Notes under the pieces: model-generated
Database searches by the model: none
What the model was told of the DNA's origin: nothing
Seen by the model: only the letters and a program-made list of their open reading frames with translations
DNA from: Sporosarcina obsidiansis
Lineage (GTDB): Bacteria; Bacillota; Bacilli; Bacillales_A; Planococcaceae
DNA length: 64,000 nucleotides
Assembly (NCBI RefSeq): GCF_009651005.1
Contig: NZ_WHVW01000014.1
Coordinates: 1 to 64,000 of the forward strand
Reading direction: 5' to 3'
Position numbers and translations under genes: made by a program
Shown here: positions 54,353 to 64,000 of the stretch, in pieces
Numbering within the stretch: position 1 is the stretch's first letter
Layout of the letters: each line of letters opens with the position of its first letter

Positions 54353-54869
54353 GTCTTCACAATCAAATACAAGCGGTGCGACAGCCTATTTCTTGTAGAA
54401 CCTTGCAATCGATTGAAAAAGATCTGTAAACTGCTTGGGAGACTATTTCTATTCATACGTCATCAAACATTCAAAACCTCTATTTAGCCTCATTCTTTTG
54501 TATGAGGAAAGCTATTTTATTCAAAGCGGTTGTTTATGACAACGGAAATGTACGGTGTGCGAATGGTTTAGACCGATCGAGTAGAAGTGTGGAGCGGTGG
54601 GACTTGACTAATGTGCGATCTGGAAGGATTTTAGCTCGGAGTTACGGCAGTATGGCGTGGTGCAACATTACTTGGCGCATTTTAGTGCTTCTCTAGTACG
54701 TTCATATGAAAAAAGCTTGCGCTGAAAGATATATCTGGCCTTTAGGACAGTCCCGTTCCCTAATAACTAAATTCATTAGCAAAAGTGCACTTCAAAATGA
54801 ATGCACAACATCGTGAAATCTGTTAAAATAATAATCGGATTAAAAAAGAGATTAAATTCTTCAAAAGGG
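54353..54869. other. 517-bp region between tuf and the S10 operon promoter, no supported gene
   Basis: No gene is supported. A 64-codon open frame (54502-54696, plus) starts without a Shine-Dalgarno and resembles nothing known. A hairpin GTGCACTTCA/TGAATGCAC lies at about 54786-54807. B. subtilis has ybaC around here; no trace of an alpha/beta hydrolase is visible. Confidence 0.6.
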
Positions 54870-55336
<467 letters not shown>

Positions 55337-55371
55337 AAATAAAACAATGAATATTACAGGAGGTGTAACTA

Positions 55372-56001
55372 ATGACCAAAGGAATCTTAGGAAGAAAAGT
55401 CGGTATGACGCAAGTATTTGCTGAAAACGGCGATTTAATCCCAGTAACAGTGATTGAAGCTGCTCCAAACGTTGTTCTTCAAAAGAAAACAACTGAAACA
55501 GACGGCTATGAGTCAATCCAGCTTGGATTTGATGACAAACGTGAAAAGCTTTCCAACAAACCTGAACAAGGACATGTTGCAAAAGCAAACACGGCACCTA
55601 AGCGCTTCATTCGCGAAATTCGCGGAGCGGACGTTAGTGCATATGAAGTAGGTCAAGAAGTTAAGGTCGATACATTCGCAGCAGGCGATGTAGTAGACAT
55701 TACAGGAGTATCAAAAGGTAAAGGATTCCAAGGTGTTATTAAACGCCACGGTTTCTCTCGCGGACCAATGAGTCACGGTTCTCGTTTCCACCGTGCACCA
55801 GGTTCTCTAGGTGCGGTAGACGGACAACGTGTATTCAAAGGGAAGAAACTACCTGGACGTACTGGTGGCAAAACAGTAACGATCCAAAATGTTGAAATTG
55901 TACGAGTTGATGAAGAACGCAACTTGTTACTAGTAAAAGGTAACGTTCCTGGAGCACGCAAATCACTAGTTCAAGTGAAAAGTGCAGTTAAAGGGAACTA
56001 A
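55372..56001 (+). CDS. rplC: Ribosomal protein uL3
   Basis: A 209-residue early-assembly protein near the peptidyl-transferase centre. [16 protein letters not shown] begins it, and the extended loop [21 protein letters not shown] with the residues that reach the active site is intact; the tail ends [22 protein letters not shown] Shine-Dalgarno. Linezolid/tiamulin-associated loop positions look ordinary. 25 nt before rplD. Confidence 0.98.
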   Translation: MTKGILGRKVGMTQVFAENGDLIPVTVIEAAPNVVLQKKTTETDGYESIQLGFDDKREKLSNKPEQGHVAKANTAPKRFIREIRGADVSAYEVGQEVKVDTFAAGDVVDITGVSKGKGFQGVIKRHGFSRGPMSHGSRFHRAPGSLGAVDGQRVFKGKKLPGRTGGKTVTIQNVEIVRVDEERNLLLVKGNVPGARKSLVQVKSAVKGN

Positions 56002-56026
56002 GTAAAAGAGGAAGGAGGAAATAGGA

Positions 56027-56650
56027 ATGCCTAAAGTATCTGTAGTAAGTCAAACAGGTTCTGCAGTCGGCGATATCGAATTGAATGAAGCGATTTTCGG
56101 AATCGAGCCGAATGAAGCAGTATTATTTGAAGCAATTGTTCAACAGCAAGCTTCTTTACGCCAAGGAAATCACAAAGTGAAAACTCGTGCGGAAGTAGCG
56201 GGCGGCGGTCGTAAACCATGGCGCCAAAAAGGCACAGGTCGCGCACGTCAAGGTTCAATTAGATCACCACAATGGCGTGGAGGCGGTATCGTATTCGGTC
56301 CATCACCACGTAGCTATAGCTATAAAATGCCTAAGAAAGTCCGTCGTTTAGCACTTCTATCCGCACTTTCCACGAAAGTACGTGCAGAAGAACTAATCGT
56401 CCTAGACAACTTAGCATTCGATGCACCAAAAACAAAAGGCTTTGTAAAAGTGCTTGAAGATCTTTCAATCACAAAGAAAGCACTATTTGTTACAGCTGAC
56501 CTAGAAGAAACAGTAGCATTGTCTGCTCGTAATATTCCTGGAGTTAGCGTTGTTACAGCGAACGGTATCAATGTTCTTGATTTAGTCGGACATGATCAAC
56601 TCGTTATGACAAAAGCAGCAGTTGAAAAAGTAGAGGAGGTGCTTGGTTAA
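56027..56650 (+). CDS. rplD: Ribosomal protein uL4
   Basis: A 207-residue exit-tunnel protein, in E. coli also the S10-operon repressor. The tunnel loop [35 protein letters not shown] is complete, with no macrolide-type deletion visible. Starts [28 protein letters not shown] Shine-Dalgarno. Its stop shares one base with the rplW start. In Bacillus leader control is by other means, so repression by L4 is not assumed here. Confidence 0.98.
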   Translation: MPKVSVVSQTGSAVGDIELNEAIFGIEPNEAVLFEAIVQQQASLRQGNHKVKTRAEVAGGGRKPWRQKGTGRARQGSIRSPQWRGGGIVFGPSPRSYSYKMPKKVRRLALLSALSTKVRAEELIVLDNLAFDAPKTKGFVKVLEDLSITKKALFVTADLEETVALSARNIPGVSVVTANGINVLDLVGHDQLVMTKAAVEKVEEVLG

Positions 56651-56934
56651 TGGAAGCACGTGATATTTTGAAACGTCCGGTCATTACCGAGCGTTCTTCT
56701 GAACAAATGGATCTTAGAAAATATACATTCGAAGTAGATACACGCGCGAACAAAACGCACGTTAAACAAGCGATCGAAGAAATCTTCGGTGTTAAAGTTG
56801 AAAAAGTAAACGTTCAGAACTACAAAGGTAAGTTCAAACGTATGGGGAAACATGCTGGTTATACAAACAAGCGCCGTAAAGCGATTGTTACCTTAACTAC
56901 TGATTCCAAAGATATCGAACTTTTTGAAATGTAA
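56650..56934 (+). CDS. rplW: Ribosomal protein uL23
   Basis: A 94-residue protein at the tunnel exit and docking site for SRP, trigger factor and Sec[31 protein letters not shown] and the loop [23 protein letters not shown] are typical. Its ATG overlaps the rplD stop by one base; an AGAGGAGGTG Shine-Dalgarno lies in the rplD end, suggesting coupling. Complete. Confidence 0.97.
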   Translation: MEARDILKRPVITERSSEQMDLRKYTFEVDTRANKTHVKQAIEEIFGVKVEKVNVQNYKGKFKRMGKHAGYTNKRRKAIVTLTTDSKDIELFEM

Positions 56935-56966
56935 TTAACGCATAATAAATGAAGGAGGGAACACAA

Positions 56967-57797
56967 ATGGCGATCAAGAAGTACAAAGCTACCTCCAACG
57001 GACGTCGTAACATGACTTCTTCTGATTTCTCTGAGATCACTACAGACAAACCAGAAAAATCATTGCTTGAACCAATTAAGCGTAACGGCGGACGTAACAA
57101 CCAAGGTAGAATGACAGTTCGTCACCAAGGTGGCGGCCACAAGCGCCAATACCGTGTCATCGATTTCCAACGTCGGAAAGATGGCATTCCAGGACGCGTT
57201 GCTACGATCGAATACGATCCAAACCGTTCAGCAAACATCGCATTGATTAACTATGCAGATGGAGAAAAAAGATATATCCTTGCACCTAAGGGATTGCAAG
57301 TAGGTGCAACAATTATGTCAGGACCTGAAGCGGATATCCGTGTAGGGAACTCACTACCATTAGAAAACATTCCAATGGGTTCTACACTTCATAACATTGA
57401 ATTGAAGCCAGGCAAGGGTGGACAACTTGTTCGTTCTGCAGGAACTTCTGCTCAACTACTAGGACGTGAAGGCAAATATGTCATCATCCGTCTACAGTCA
57501 GGTGAAGTGAGAATGATCCTTGCTACTTGCCGCGCAACAATCGGTCAAGTTGGTAACGAACAGCACGAATTGATTAACATTGGTAAAGCAGGTCGTTCAC
57601 GTTGGTTAGGCAAGCGTCCAACTGTCCGTGGATCTGTAATGAACCCTAACGATCACCCACACGGTGGTGGTGAAGGTCGTACACCAATCGGTCGTCCAAG
57701 TCCTGTCACTCCATGGGGCAAACCTGCACTTGGATACAAGACACGTAAGAAGAACAATAAATCAGATAAACTTATCGTTCGTCGTCGTAAAAAATAA
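56967..57797 (+). CDS. rplB: Ribosomal protein uL2
   Basis: A 276-residue protein needed for subunit joining and peptidyl-transferase assembly. [17 protein letters not shown] begins it; [22 protein letters not shown] and the C-terminal [28 protein letters not shown] with the key histidine are clear. ATG 56967 follows GAAGGAGGGAAC; a start 6 codons upstream lacks support. Ends in a lysine-rich tail RRKK. Confidence 0.98.
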   Translation: MAIKKYKATSNGRRNMTSSDFSEITTDKPEKSLLEPIKRNGGRNNQGRMTVRHQGGGHKRQYRVIDFQRRKDGIPGRVATIEYDPNRSANIALINYADGEKRYILAPKGLQVGATIMSGPEADIRVGNSLPLENIPMGSTLHNIELKPGKGGQLVRSAGTSAQLLGREGKYVIIRLQSGEVRMILATCRATIGQVGNEQHELINIGKAGRSRWLGKRPTVRGSVMNPNDHPHGGGEGRTPIGRPSPVTPWGKPALGYKTRKKNNKSDKLIVRRRKK

Positions 57798-57857
57798 TGT
57801 GATTGCACTGCGGTTCAGAGGATGGACCGTAGTACAAACTCGGAAGGAGGTTCCAGA

Positions 57858-58136
57858 ATGGGCCGCAGCTTGAAAAAAGGACCTTTTGCAGATGACCATT
57901 TACTAAAAAAGGTTGACGCACAAAAAGATTCAGAAAAGAAACAGGTAATTAAAACTTGGTCACGCCGTTCAACAATCTTCCCGTCTTTCATCGGATTGAC
58001 GATTGCAGTATATGATGGACGCAAACATGTTCCTGTTTATGTAACAGAAGATATGGTTGGACATAAACTAGGGGAATTCGTTCCTACGCGCACATACAAA
58101 GGCCATGGTGCCGACGATAAGAAAACAAAACGCTAA
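57858..58136 (+). CDS. rpsS: Ribosomal protein uS19
   Basis: A 92-residue 30S head protein contacting S13 and the A-site t[25 protein letters not shown] begins it; [42 protein letters not shown] is conserved. ATG 57858 follows GGAAGGAGGTTCC; the 12 upstream in-frame codons were discarded because they include that ribosome site. 20 nt before rplV. Confidence 0.97.
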   Translation: MGRSLKKGPFADDHLLKKVDAQKDSEKKQVIKTWSRRSTIFPSFIGLTIAVYDGRKHVPVYVTEDMVGHKLGEFVPTRTYKGHGADDKKTKR

Positions 58137-58156
58137 TTTGAGAGGAGGTTATCCTG

Positions 58157-58501
58157 ATGCAACAAGCAAAAGCATCTGTACGCACAGTCCGTATTGCTCC
58201 TCGCAAAGTCCGTTTGGTCGTTGATCTTATTCGGGGCAAGAAAATCGGTGAAGCTGTCGCGATTCTACGACTAACGCCTAAAGCGGCATCTCCGGTTGTA
58301 GAAAAACTTTTGAAATCAGCGATTGCAAATGCTGAACACAACTACGAAATGAACACGGAAGACTTAATTGTGAGTGAAGTATTCGTAGATGAAGGACCAA
58401 CAATGAAACGTTTCCGTCCACGTGCACAAGGTCGTGCAAGTGCGATCAACAAACGTACGAGCCACATCACGTTAGTGGTATCCGAAAAGAAGGAGGGGTA
58501 A
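58157..58501 (+). CDS. rplV: Ribosomal protein uL22
   Basis: A 114-residue tunnel-wall protein. [28 protein letters not shown] begins it. The beta-hairpin [31 protein letters not shown] that reaches the macrolide site is intact without deletions. GAGAGGAGGTTATCC Shine-Dalgarno. Only 3 nt separate it from rpsC. Normal length for Firmicutes. Confidence 0.97.
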   Translation: MQQAKASVRTVRIAPRKVRLVVDLIRGKKIGEAVAILRLTPKAASPVVEKLLKSAIANAEHNYEMNTEDLIVSEVFVDEGPTMKRFRPRAQGRASAINKRTSHITLVVSEKKEG

Positions 58502-58504
58502 TTA

Positions 58505-59161
58505 GTGGGTCAAAAAGTACATCCTAATGGACTGCGTGTCGGTGTCATCCGTGACTGGGACTCAAAATGGTACGCGGAAAAAGATTATGCGTCCTTACTA
58601 CACGAAGACTTGAAAATTCGTGAATATATCGAAAAACGTCTTGTAGATGCATCAGTTTCTAAAGTTGAAATTGAGCGTGCTGCTAAGCGTGTAAATATTA
58701 CAATCCACACTGCAAAGCCAGGTATGGTAATCGGTAAAGGTGGTTCCGAAGTCGAAACACTTCGTAAGCAACTTAACGAAATCACTGGCAAACGTGTACA
58801 CATCAACATTGTAGAAGTAAAACGTGCTGATTTGGATGCGAAACTAGTCGCAGAATCAATCGCTCGTCAATTAGAAAGCCGTGTATCTTTCCGTCGCGCA
58901 CAGAAACAAGCAATTCAACGTACAATCCGTGCAGGCGCTAAAGGTATCAAAACACAAGTGTCTGGACGTCTCGGCGGTGCTGACATCGCACGTGCAGAAC
59001 ACTATAGTGAAGGAACTGTCCCTCTTCATACATTACGTGCTGATATAGACTATGCACATGCTGAAGCTGATACTACTTATGGTAAGCTAGGCGTAAAAGT
59101 ATGGATTTATCGTGGTGAAGTCCTTCCAACGAAGAAGAACTCTGGGGAAGGAGGCAAATAA
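58505..59161 (+). CDS. rpsC: Ribosomal protein uS3
   Basis: A 218-residue protein at the mRNA entry channel with helicase function together with S4. It starts with GTG at 58505 ([24 protein letters not shown]); the KH domain [18 protein letters not shown] and S3 C-terminal domain [30 protein letters not shown] are complete. The AAGGAGGGGT ribosome site lies in the rplV end, so the genes are coupled. Confidence 0.97.
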   Translation: MGQKVHPNGLRVGVIRDWDSKWYAEKDYASLLHEDLKIREYIEKRLVDASVSKVEIERAAKRVNITIHTAKPGMVIGKGGSEVETLRKQLNEITGKRVHINIVEVKRADLDAKLVAESIARQLESRVSFRRAQKQAIQRTIRAGAKGIKTQVSGRLGGADIARAEHYSEGTVPLHTLRADIDYAHAEADTTYGKLGVKVWIYRGEVLPTKKNSGEGGK

Positions 59162-59163
59162 TT

Positions 59164-59788
<625 letters not shown>

Positions 59789-59805
59789 TGAAGGAGGTTG
59801 CAGCC

Positions 59806-60069
59806 ATGACTGAGCGTAACCAGCGCAAAGTATACACAGGCCGTGTCGTTTCCGATAAAATGGATAAAACCGTTACGGTAATGGTAGAAACATACAAAAA
59901 GCACTCTTTATACGGCAAACGTGTAAAGTATTCTAAAAAGTTCAAGGCCCATGATGAGCTGAACGAAGCGAAAATTGGCGATGTAGTTCGTATTATGGAA
60001 ACTCGTCCATTATCCGCAACTAAGCGTTTCCGTCTTCTAGAAGTCGTCGAAAAAGCGGTCATCATCTAA
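59806..60069 (+). CDS. rpsQ: Ribosomal protein uS17
   Basis: An 87-residue OB-fold 30S protein. [51 protein letters not shown] is characteristic. ATG 59806 follows GAAGGAGGTTGCAGCC; a start 6 codons earlier at 59788 lies before that ribosome site and was rejected. 17 nt after rpmC. Complete. Confidence 0.97.
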   Translation: MTERNQRKVYTGRVVSDKMDKTVTVMVETYKKHSLYGKRVKYSKKFKAHDELNEAKIGDVVRIMETRPLSATKRFRLLEVVEKAVII

Positions 60070-60107
60070 TAGGTTTTTAACTCAGATTCCGGAAGGAGGT
60101 AGCCTCG

Positions 60108-60476
60108 ATGATTCAACAAGAAACTCGAATGAAAGTTGCTGACAACTCTGGTGCACGTGAAGTACTTACGATTAAAGTTCTAGGTGGTTCAGGTCGTAAA
60201 GTAGCTAATATCGGTGATATCGTTGTTTGTACAGTGAAGAAAGCAACACCAGGTGGCGTTGTTAAGAAGGGTGACGTTGTAAAAGCGGTCATCGTTCGTA
60301 CGAAAAGTGGAGTTCGTCGTAAAGACGGATCTTACATTACATTTGACGAAAATGCTTGCGTTATCATCCGTGATGACAAGGGACCACGTGGAACACGTAT
60401 TTTCGGACCAGTTGCTCGCGAACTTCGTGACAACAACTTTATGAAAATCATTTCACTCGCTCCAGAAGTTCTTTAA
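60108..60476 (+). CDS. rplN: Ribosomal protein uL14
   Basis: A 122-residue protein of the subunit interface and binding site of silencing factor Rsf[32 protein letters not shown] and the C-terminal [29 protein letters not shown] are near-invariant features. GGAAGGAGGTAGCC Shine-Dalgarno. It is the first gene of the classical spc segment, but no separate promoter is visible in the 38-nt gap. Confidence 0.98.
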   Translation: MIQQETRMKVADNSGAREVLTIKVLGGSGRKVANIGDIVVCTVKKATPGGVVKKGDVVKAVIVRTKSGVRRKDGSYITFDENACVIIRDDKGPRGTRIFGPVARELRDNNFMKIISLAPEVL

Positions 60477-60512
60477 TTCTAATGACAGAGCCAGTCAAGG
60501 AGGTGCGATAGA

Positions 60513-60824
60513 ATGCACGTTAAAAAAGGCGACAAAGTTATGGTGATCTCTGGTAAAGACAAAGGTAAAACAGGTGTGATCCTAACAGCTTATCCGAAAA
60601 AAGACCGTGTGCTTGTTGAAGGTATTAATATCGTCAAGAAACATACGAAACCGAACCAAGAGAACCCTCAAGGCGGAATTGTAAGTCAAGAAGCTGCAAT
60701 TCATGTCTCAAACGTGATGGTCATCGATCCTAAATCAGGTGAGCCCACTCGTGTAGGTTACAAAGTGGAAGACGGTAAAAAAGTACGTATTGCAAAAAAA
60801 TCCGGTGAAGCACTGGATAAGTAA
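60513..60824 (+). CDS. rplX: Ribosomal protein uL24
   Basis: A 103-residue KOW-domain assembly initiator. [44 protein letters not shown] contains the KOW motif, and [24 protein letters not shown] is typical. AAGGAGGTGCG Shine-Dalgarno. 36 nt after rplN and 26 nt before rplE. Complete. Confidence 0.97.
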   Translation: MHVKKGDKVMVISGKDKGKTGVILTAYPKKDRVLVEGINIVKKHTKPNQENPQGGIVSQEAAIHVSNVMVIDPKSGEPTRVGYKVEDGKKVRIAKKSGEALDK

Positions 60825-60850
60825 GTAAGGCATGAAAGGAGGTCCGACTG

Positions 60851-61390
60851 ATGAGTCGTTTGAAAGAGAAATTTACTAAAGAAATCACTCCTGCTCTAAT
60901 GAGCAAGTTTGAATATACATCTGTTATGCAAGTTCCTAAAGTTGAAAAAATTGTTATCAACATGGGTGTTGGCGACGCGGTACAAAACGCAAAAGCACTT
61001 GACGCAGCTGTTGAAGATCTAACAATTATCTCAGGTCAAAAACCAGTCGTAACAAAAGCGAAGAAATCAATCGCTGGTTTCCGTTTGCGTGAAGGTATGC
61101 CGATCGGAGCAAAAGTAACACTTCGCGGTGAACGTATGTACGAGTTTCTCGATAAATTAGTGTCTGTCTCATTACCACGTGTACGTGACTTCCGTGGCGT
61201 TTCTAAAAAAGCGTTCGACGGTCGCGGGAACTATACATTAGGTGTGAAAGAGCAACTTATTTTCCCTGAAATTGACTACGATAAAGTATCAAAAGTACGT
61301 GGAATGGATATCGTCATCGTGACGACTGCAAACACTGATGAAGAAGCACGTGAATTGCTTACACAGTGTGGCATGCCATTCCAAAAGTAA
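60851..61390 (+). CDS. rplE: Ribosomal protein uL5
   Basis: A 179-residue 5S rRNA-binding protein. [43 protein letters not shown] begins it, with [18 protein letters not shown] and [23 protein letters not shown] conserved. GAAAGGAGGTCC Shine-Dalgarno. Normal length; 20 nt before the S14 gene. Confidence 0.98.
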   Translation: MSRLKEKFTKEITPALMSKFEYTSVMQVPKVEKIVINMGVGDAVQNAKALDAAVEDLTIISGQKPVVTKAKKSIAGFRLREGMPIGAKVTLRGERMYEFLDKLVSVSLPRVRDFRGVSKKAFDGRGNYTLGVKEQLIFPEIDYDKVSKVRGMDIVIVTTANTDEEARELLTQCGMPFQK

Positions 61391-61398
61391 AATAATAG

Positions 61399-61596
<198 letters not shown>

Positions 61597-61626
61597 TCCC
61601 CTAATTAGGGAAGGAGGTTAATTCAA

Positions 61627-62025
61627 ATGACAATGAGTGATCCGATTGCAGATATGCTTACACGCATCCGTAACGCGAACATGGTTCGCCACGAGAAGCT
61701 TGAGGTACCTGCTTCAAACGTAAAAAAAGAAATCGCTGAGATCTTAAAACGAGAAGGTTTCGTTCGTGATGTGGAATACGTGGAAGATAACAAACAAGGC
61801 ATCATCCGCATTTTCCTTAAATACGGCCAAGATAACGAACGCGTCATCAATGGCTTGAAACGTATTTCTAAACCAGGACTTCGTGTGTATGCAAAATCAA
61901 ACGAAGTACCTAAAGTGCTTAACGGCTTAGGTGTTGCACTAGTTTCTACATCAAATGGTGTATTAACAGACAAAGAAGCCCGCGCTAAACAAATCGGTGG
62001 AGAAGTCGTCGCTTACGTTTGGTAA
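61627..62025 (+). CDS. rpsH: Ribosomal protein uS8
   Basis: A 132-residue central-domain protein and, in E. coli, the spc operon repressor. [40 protein letters not shown] begins it; the C-terminal [26 protein letters not shown] is the RNA-binding signature. GGAAGGAGGTTA Shine-Dalgarno. MTMSDP with a second ATG at 61633 leaves a small start ambiguity. Confidence 0.97.
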   Translation: MTMSDPIADMLTRIRNANMVRHEKLEVPASNVKKEIAEILKREGFVRDVEYVEDNKQGIIRIFLKYGQDNERVINGLKRISKPGLRVYAKSNEVPKVLNGLGVALVSTSNGVLTDKEARAKQIGGEVVAYVW

Positions 62026-62055
62026 TTAGCGACAAATGAATGGAGGTGCAATAGA

Positions 62056-62595
62056 ATGTCTCGTATTGGTAATCGTCAGATCGAAGTACCTGAAAACGTT
62101 ACAGTAACAATTTCAGATGACAACTTCGTAACTGTTAAAGGTCCGAAAGGTGAACTTTCAAGACAATTAGATAAAGAAATTACAATCAATCAAGAAGGTA
62201 ACATCATCACATTGACTCGTCCTTCTGATTCTAAAGATCATCGTTCAATCCACGGTACAACACGCTCCGTGCTTAATAACATGGTAGTAGGAGTTTCTAC
62301 TGGATTTGAACGTGCACTAGAATTGATCGGGGTTGGATACCGTGCGCAACTTCAAGGCAAAAAGCTTGTATTGAACGTTGGGTATTCACATCCTGTTGAA
62401 TTCACACCAGAAGAAGGTGTAGAAGTTGAAGTGCCATCGAATACGAAAATCATTGTTCGTGGTTACAACAAAGAACACGTAGGTGCTCTTGCTTCTAACA
62501 TCCGTCAAGTACGTCCACCTGAGCCTTACAAAGGTAAAGGTATTCGTTATGAAGGCGAAAAAGTTCGTCGTAAAGAAGGTAAAACAGGTAAATAA
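62056..62595 (+). CDS. rplF: Ribosomal protein uL6
   Basis: A 179-residue two-domain protein near the sarcin-ricin loop. [36 protein letters not shown] is the first repeat; [24 protein letters not shown] and [27 protein letters not shown] complete the family pattern. AATGGAGGTGCA Shine-Dalgarno, 30 nt after rpsH. Complete. Confidence 0.98.
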   Translation: MSRIGNRQIEVPENVTVTISDDNFVTVKGPKGELSRQLDKEITINQEGNIITLTRPSDSKDHRSIHGTTRSVLNNMVVGVSTGFERALELIGVGYRAQLQGKKLVLNVGYSHPVEFTPEEGVEVEVPSNTKIIVRGYNKEHVGALASNIRQVRPPEPYKGKGIRYEGEKVRRKEGKTGK

Positions 62596-62628
62596 TACCG
62601 CTTGAGGTATTTGGAAGGAGTGACCACG

Positions 62629-62991
62629 ATGATCACAAAACAAGATAAAAACGCTGTCCGTAAAAAGCGTCACGCACGCGTGCGTACGAAAATCAGCGGA
62701 ACTGCAGAGCGTCCACGTCTAAACGTTTACCGTTCTAACAAACATATCTATGCACAATTGATTGACGACATAAATGGTGTAACAATCGTAAGTGCTTCTA
62801 CAATGGATAATGAAGTTGAGGCTGGATCTACAGGAAACACAGAATCTGCAGCTAAAGTCGGCGAGCTTATTGCAAAAAAAGCTGTTGAAAAAGACGTCAA
62901 GTCGGTTGTTTTCGACCGTGGCGGATATCTTTTCCATGGCCGTGTTAAAGCTCTTGCTGACGCAGCACGCGAAAATGGACTGGAATTTTAA
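62629..62991 (+). CDS. rplR: Ribosomal protein uL18
   Basis: A 120-residue 5S rRNA-binding protein. [47 protein letters not shown] is typical and the end [27 protein letters not shown] is near-invariant. ATG 62629 follows TTGGAAGGAGTGACC; upstream in-frame codons to 62602 contain that ribosome site and were discarded. Confidence 0.97.
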   Translation: MITKQDKNAVRKKRHARVRTKISGTAERPRLNVYRSNKHIYAQLIDDINGVTIVSASTMDNEVEAGSTGNTESAAKVGELIAKKAVEKDVKSVVFDRGGYLFHGRVKALADAARENGLEF

Positions 62992-63013
62992 TTAAGAAGG
63001 AGGGACATATTTC

Positions 63014-63514
63014 ATGCGTCGTAATGATCAAAACAAAAGTGAGTTTGAAGAACGCGTAGTAACGATCAACCGTGTAGCGAAAGTTGTGAAAGGTGGACGT
63101 CGTTTCCGCTTTACTGCACTTGTTGTTGTCGGAGATAAAAACGGTCGTGTCGGTTTTGGAACTGGTAAAGCACAAGAAGTTCCAGATGCAATCCGTAAAG
63201 CAATTGAAGATGCGAAGAAAAACTTGATTGAAGTGCCAATGGTTAAGGGTACAACTCCACATGAAGTGCTAGGACGCTTTGGTGCTGGACAAATCCTTAT
63301 CAAACCAGCTGCTCCAGGTACTGGAGTTATTGCAGGTGGACCTGTCCGTGCGGTACTTGAACTTGCAGGCATCACGGATATCCTTTCAAAATCTCTTGGA
63401 TCAAGCACACCAATCAACATGGTACGTGCAACAATTCAAGGATTACAGAATTTGAAACGCGCAGAAGATGTTGCAAAATTGCGTGGTAAATCCGTAGAAG
63501 AACTGTTAGGTTAA
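63014..63514 (+). CDS. rpsE: Ribosomal protein uS5
   Basis: A 166-residue protein of the decoding-fidelity region. An N-terminal dsRNA-binding domain [34 protein letters not shown] includes the spectinomycin loop (VVKGGRR), wild-type in appearance; ends [25 protein letters not shown] Shine-Dalgarno, 22 nt after rplR. Complete. Confidence 0.98.
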   Translation: MRRNDQNKSEFEERVVTINRVAKVVKGGRRFRFTALVVVGDKNGRVGFGTGKAQEVPDAIRKAIEDAKKNLIEVPMVKGTTPHEVLGRFGAGQILIKPAAPGTGVIAGGPVRAVLELAGITDILSKSLGSSTPINMVRATIQGLQNLKRAEDVAKLRGKSVEELLG

Positions 63515-63527
63515 GGGGGGAAATACA

Positions 63528-63710
63528 ATGGCGAACAAACTTGAAGTCACCCTTACGAAAAGTGTAATCGGTTCTAAGCCGGCACAACGTAAAACAGTTG
63601 AAGCATTAGGTCTTCGAAAGTTAAATCAAACAGTGGAGCATCAAGATAATGATGCTATCCGTGGTATGATTACAAAAGTCAATCACTTGGTAACCGTTAA
63701 GGAAATCTAA
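63528..63710 (+). CDS. rpmD: Ribosomal protein uL30
   Basis: A 60-residue single-domain protein, [60 protein letters not shown] in outline, matching bacterial L30 from end to end (VIGSKPAQ and the LRKLNQ turn). GGGGGGAAAT Shine-Dalgarno, 13 nt after rpsE. Some bacteria lack this gene; it is intact here. Confidence 0.96.
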   Translation: MANKLEVTLTKSVIGSKPAQRKTVEALGLRKLNQTVEHQDNDAIRGMITKVNHLVTVKEI

Positions 63711-63742
63711 GGATTATTTTAGAATAAGGAGGTGCCGATAAG

Positions 63743-64000
63743 ATGAAATTACACGAGTTAAAACCAGCTGAGGGATCTCGCAGAAACCGTAAACGTATTG
63801 GTCGTGGGATTGGTTCTGGAACAGGTAAAACTTCCGGTAAAGGTCACAAAGGTCAAAACGCACGTTCAGGCGGCGGTGTACGTCTTGGTTTCGAAGGTGG
63901 ACAAATTCCTCTTTTCCAACGACTTCCTAAGCGTGGGTTCACGAACATCAATCGTAAAGATTATGCCATCGTTAACCTTGACACATTAAATCGTTTCGAA
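63743..64000 (+). CDS. rplO: Ribosomal protein uL15 (3' end outside window)
   Basis: The first 86 residues of a protein of about 146. [22 protein letters not shown] is the classic start, followed by the glycine-rich [56 protein letters not shown] Shine-Dalgarno, 32 nt after rpmD. The reading frame runs off the window edge; in Bacillales secY would follow. Confidence 0.97.
   Translation, partial: MKLHELKPAEGSRRNRKRIGRGIGSGTGKTSGKGHKGQNARSGGGVRLGFEGGQIPLFQRLPKRGFTNINRKDYAIVNLDTLNRFE

Noticed and set aside
54502-54696. 64-codon plus-strand frame as a gene
   Set aside because: No ribosome binding site, no recognised similarity and composition unlike flanking genes; kept only as part of the non-coding region.

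Overview
The window is chromosomal DNA of a low-to-mid GC, endospore-forming member of the Bacillales. The basis is the conserved core order ctsR-mcsA-mcsB-clpC-radA-yacL-ispD-ispF-gltX-cysE-cysS-mrnC-rlmB-yacP-sigH-rpmG-secE-nusG-rplKAJL-rpoBC-rpsLG-fusA-tuf-S10/spc operon, together with spore germination and spore coat genes, AGGAGG-type ribosome binding sites, and frequent GTG/TTG starts. The absence of disA between radA and yacL and of the L7Ae-like gene between rpoC and rpsL, plus the style of the intergenic repeats, suggests a Planococcaceae/Caryophanaceae relative such as Sporosarcina rather than Bacillus subtilis itself. That family placement is inference.

The left part (1-22 kb) is accessory and metabolic. 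It holds a TPP-riboswitch-controlled thiM-thiD operon (minus), a DUF3238-like protein, a composite inverted-repeat element, a two-component system, a gerB-gerA-gerC germinant-receptor operon and an HtrA-type protease (all minus). These are followed by an aldehyde dehydrogenase with a DUF779 partner, a DCC-family thiol protein, two small proteins including a CotD-like coat protein, and a SAM-riboswitch-controlled yitJ-metH operon (minus). A small membrane protein and a BirA-operator-controlled bioY-bioB pair complete this part.

The middle (22-41 kb) starts with the CtsR heat-shock/protein-arginine-kinase operon, with a second CtsR-box promoter directly in front of clpC. It continues through DNA repair (radA), isoprenoid synthesis (ispD, ispF), tRNA charging and cysteine synthesis (gltX, then T-box-controlled cysE-cysS), RNA maturation (mrnC, rlmB, yacP), sigH, secretion/transcription factors (rpmG, secE, nusG) and the L11-L1-L10-L12 ribosomal genes with L1-site and L10 leaders.

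The right part (41-64 kb) holds an RsmC-like methyltransferase, rpoB, rpoC, the str operon (rpsL, rpsG, fusA, tuf) and the S10/spc ribosomal protein operon from rpsJ into a truncated rplO at the window edge. All these proteins look intact.

No obviously new multi-gene system was found. The least explained material is non-coding: a family of imperfect inverted repeats whose outer stems change in a compensatory way (copies near 14.1, 32.6 and, in tandem, 45.5-45.75 kb inside the rpoB-rpoC spacer); a 340-bp composite element near 3 kb; a structured sigH leader that shares a palindromic module with the rpoC-rpsL spacer; and a nusG start whose Shine-Dalgarno sequence lies far upstream in a possible hairpin. 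Start codons were moved inward from the longest open frame in many genes on the basis of Shine-Dalgarno position and family N-termini; these choices are stated in the entries.
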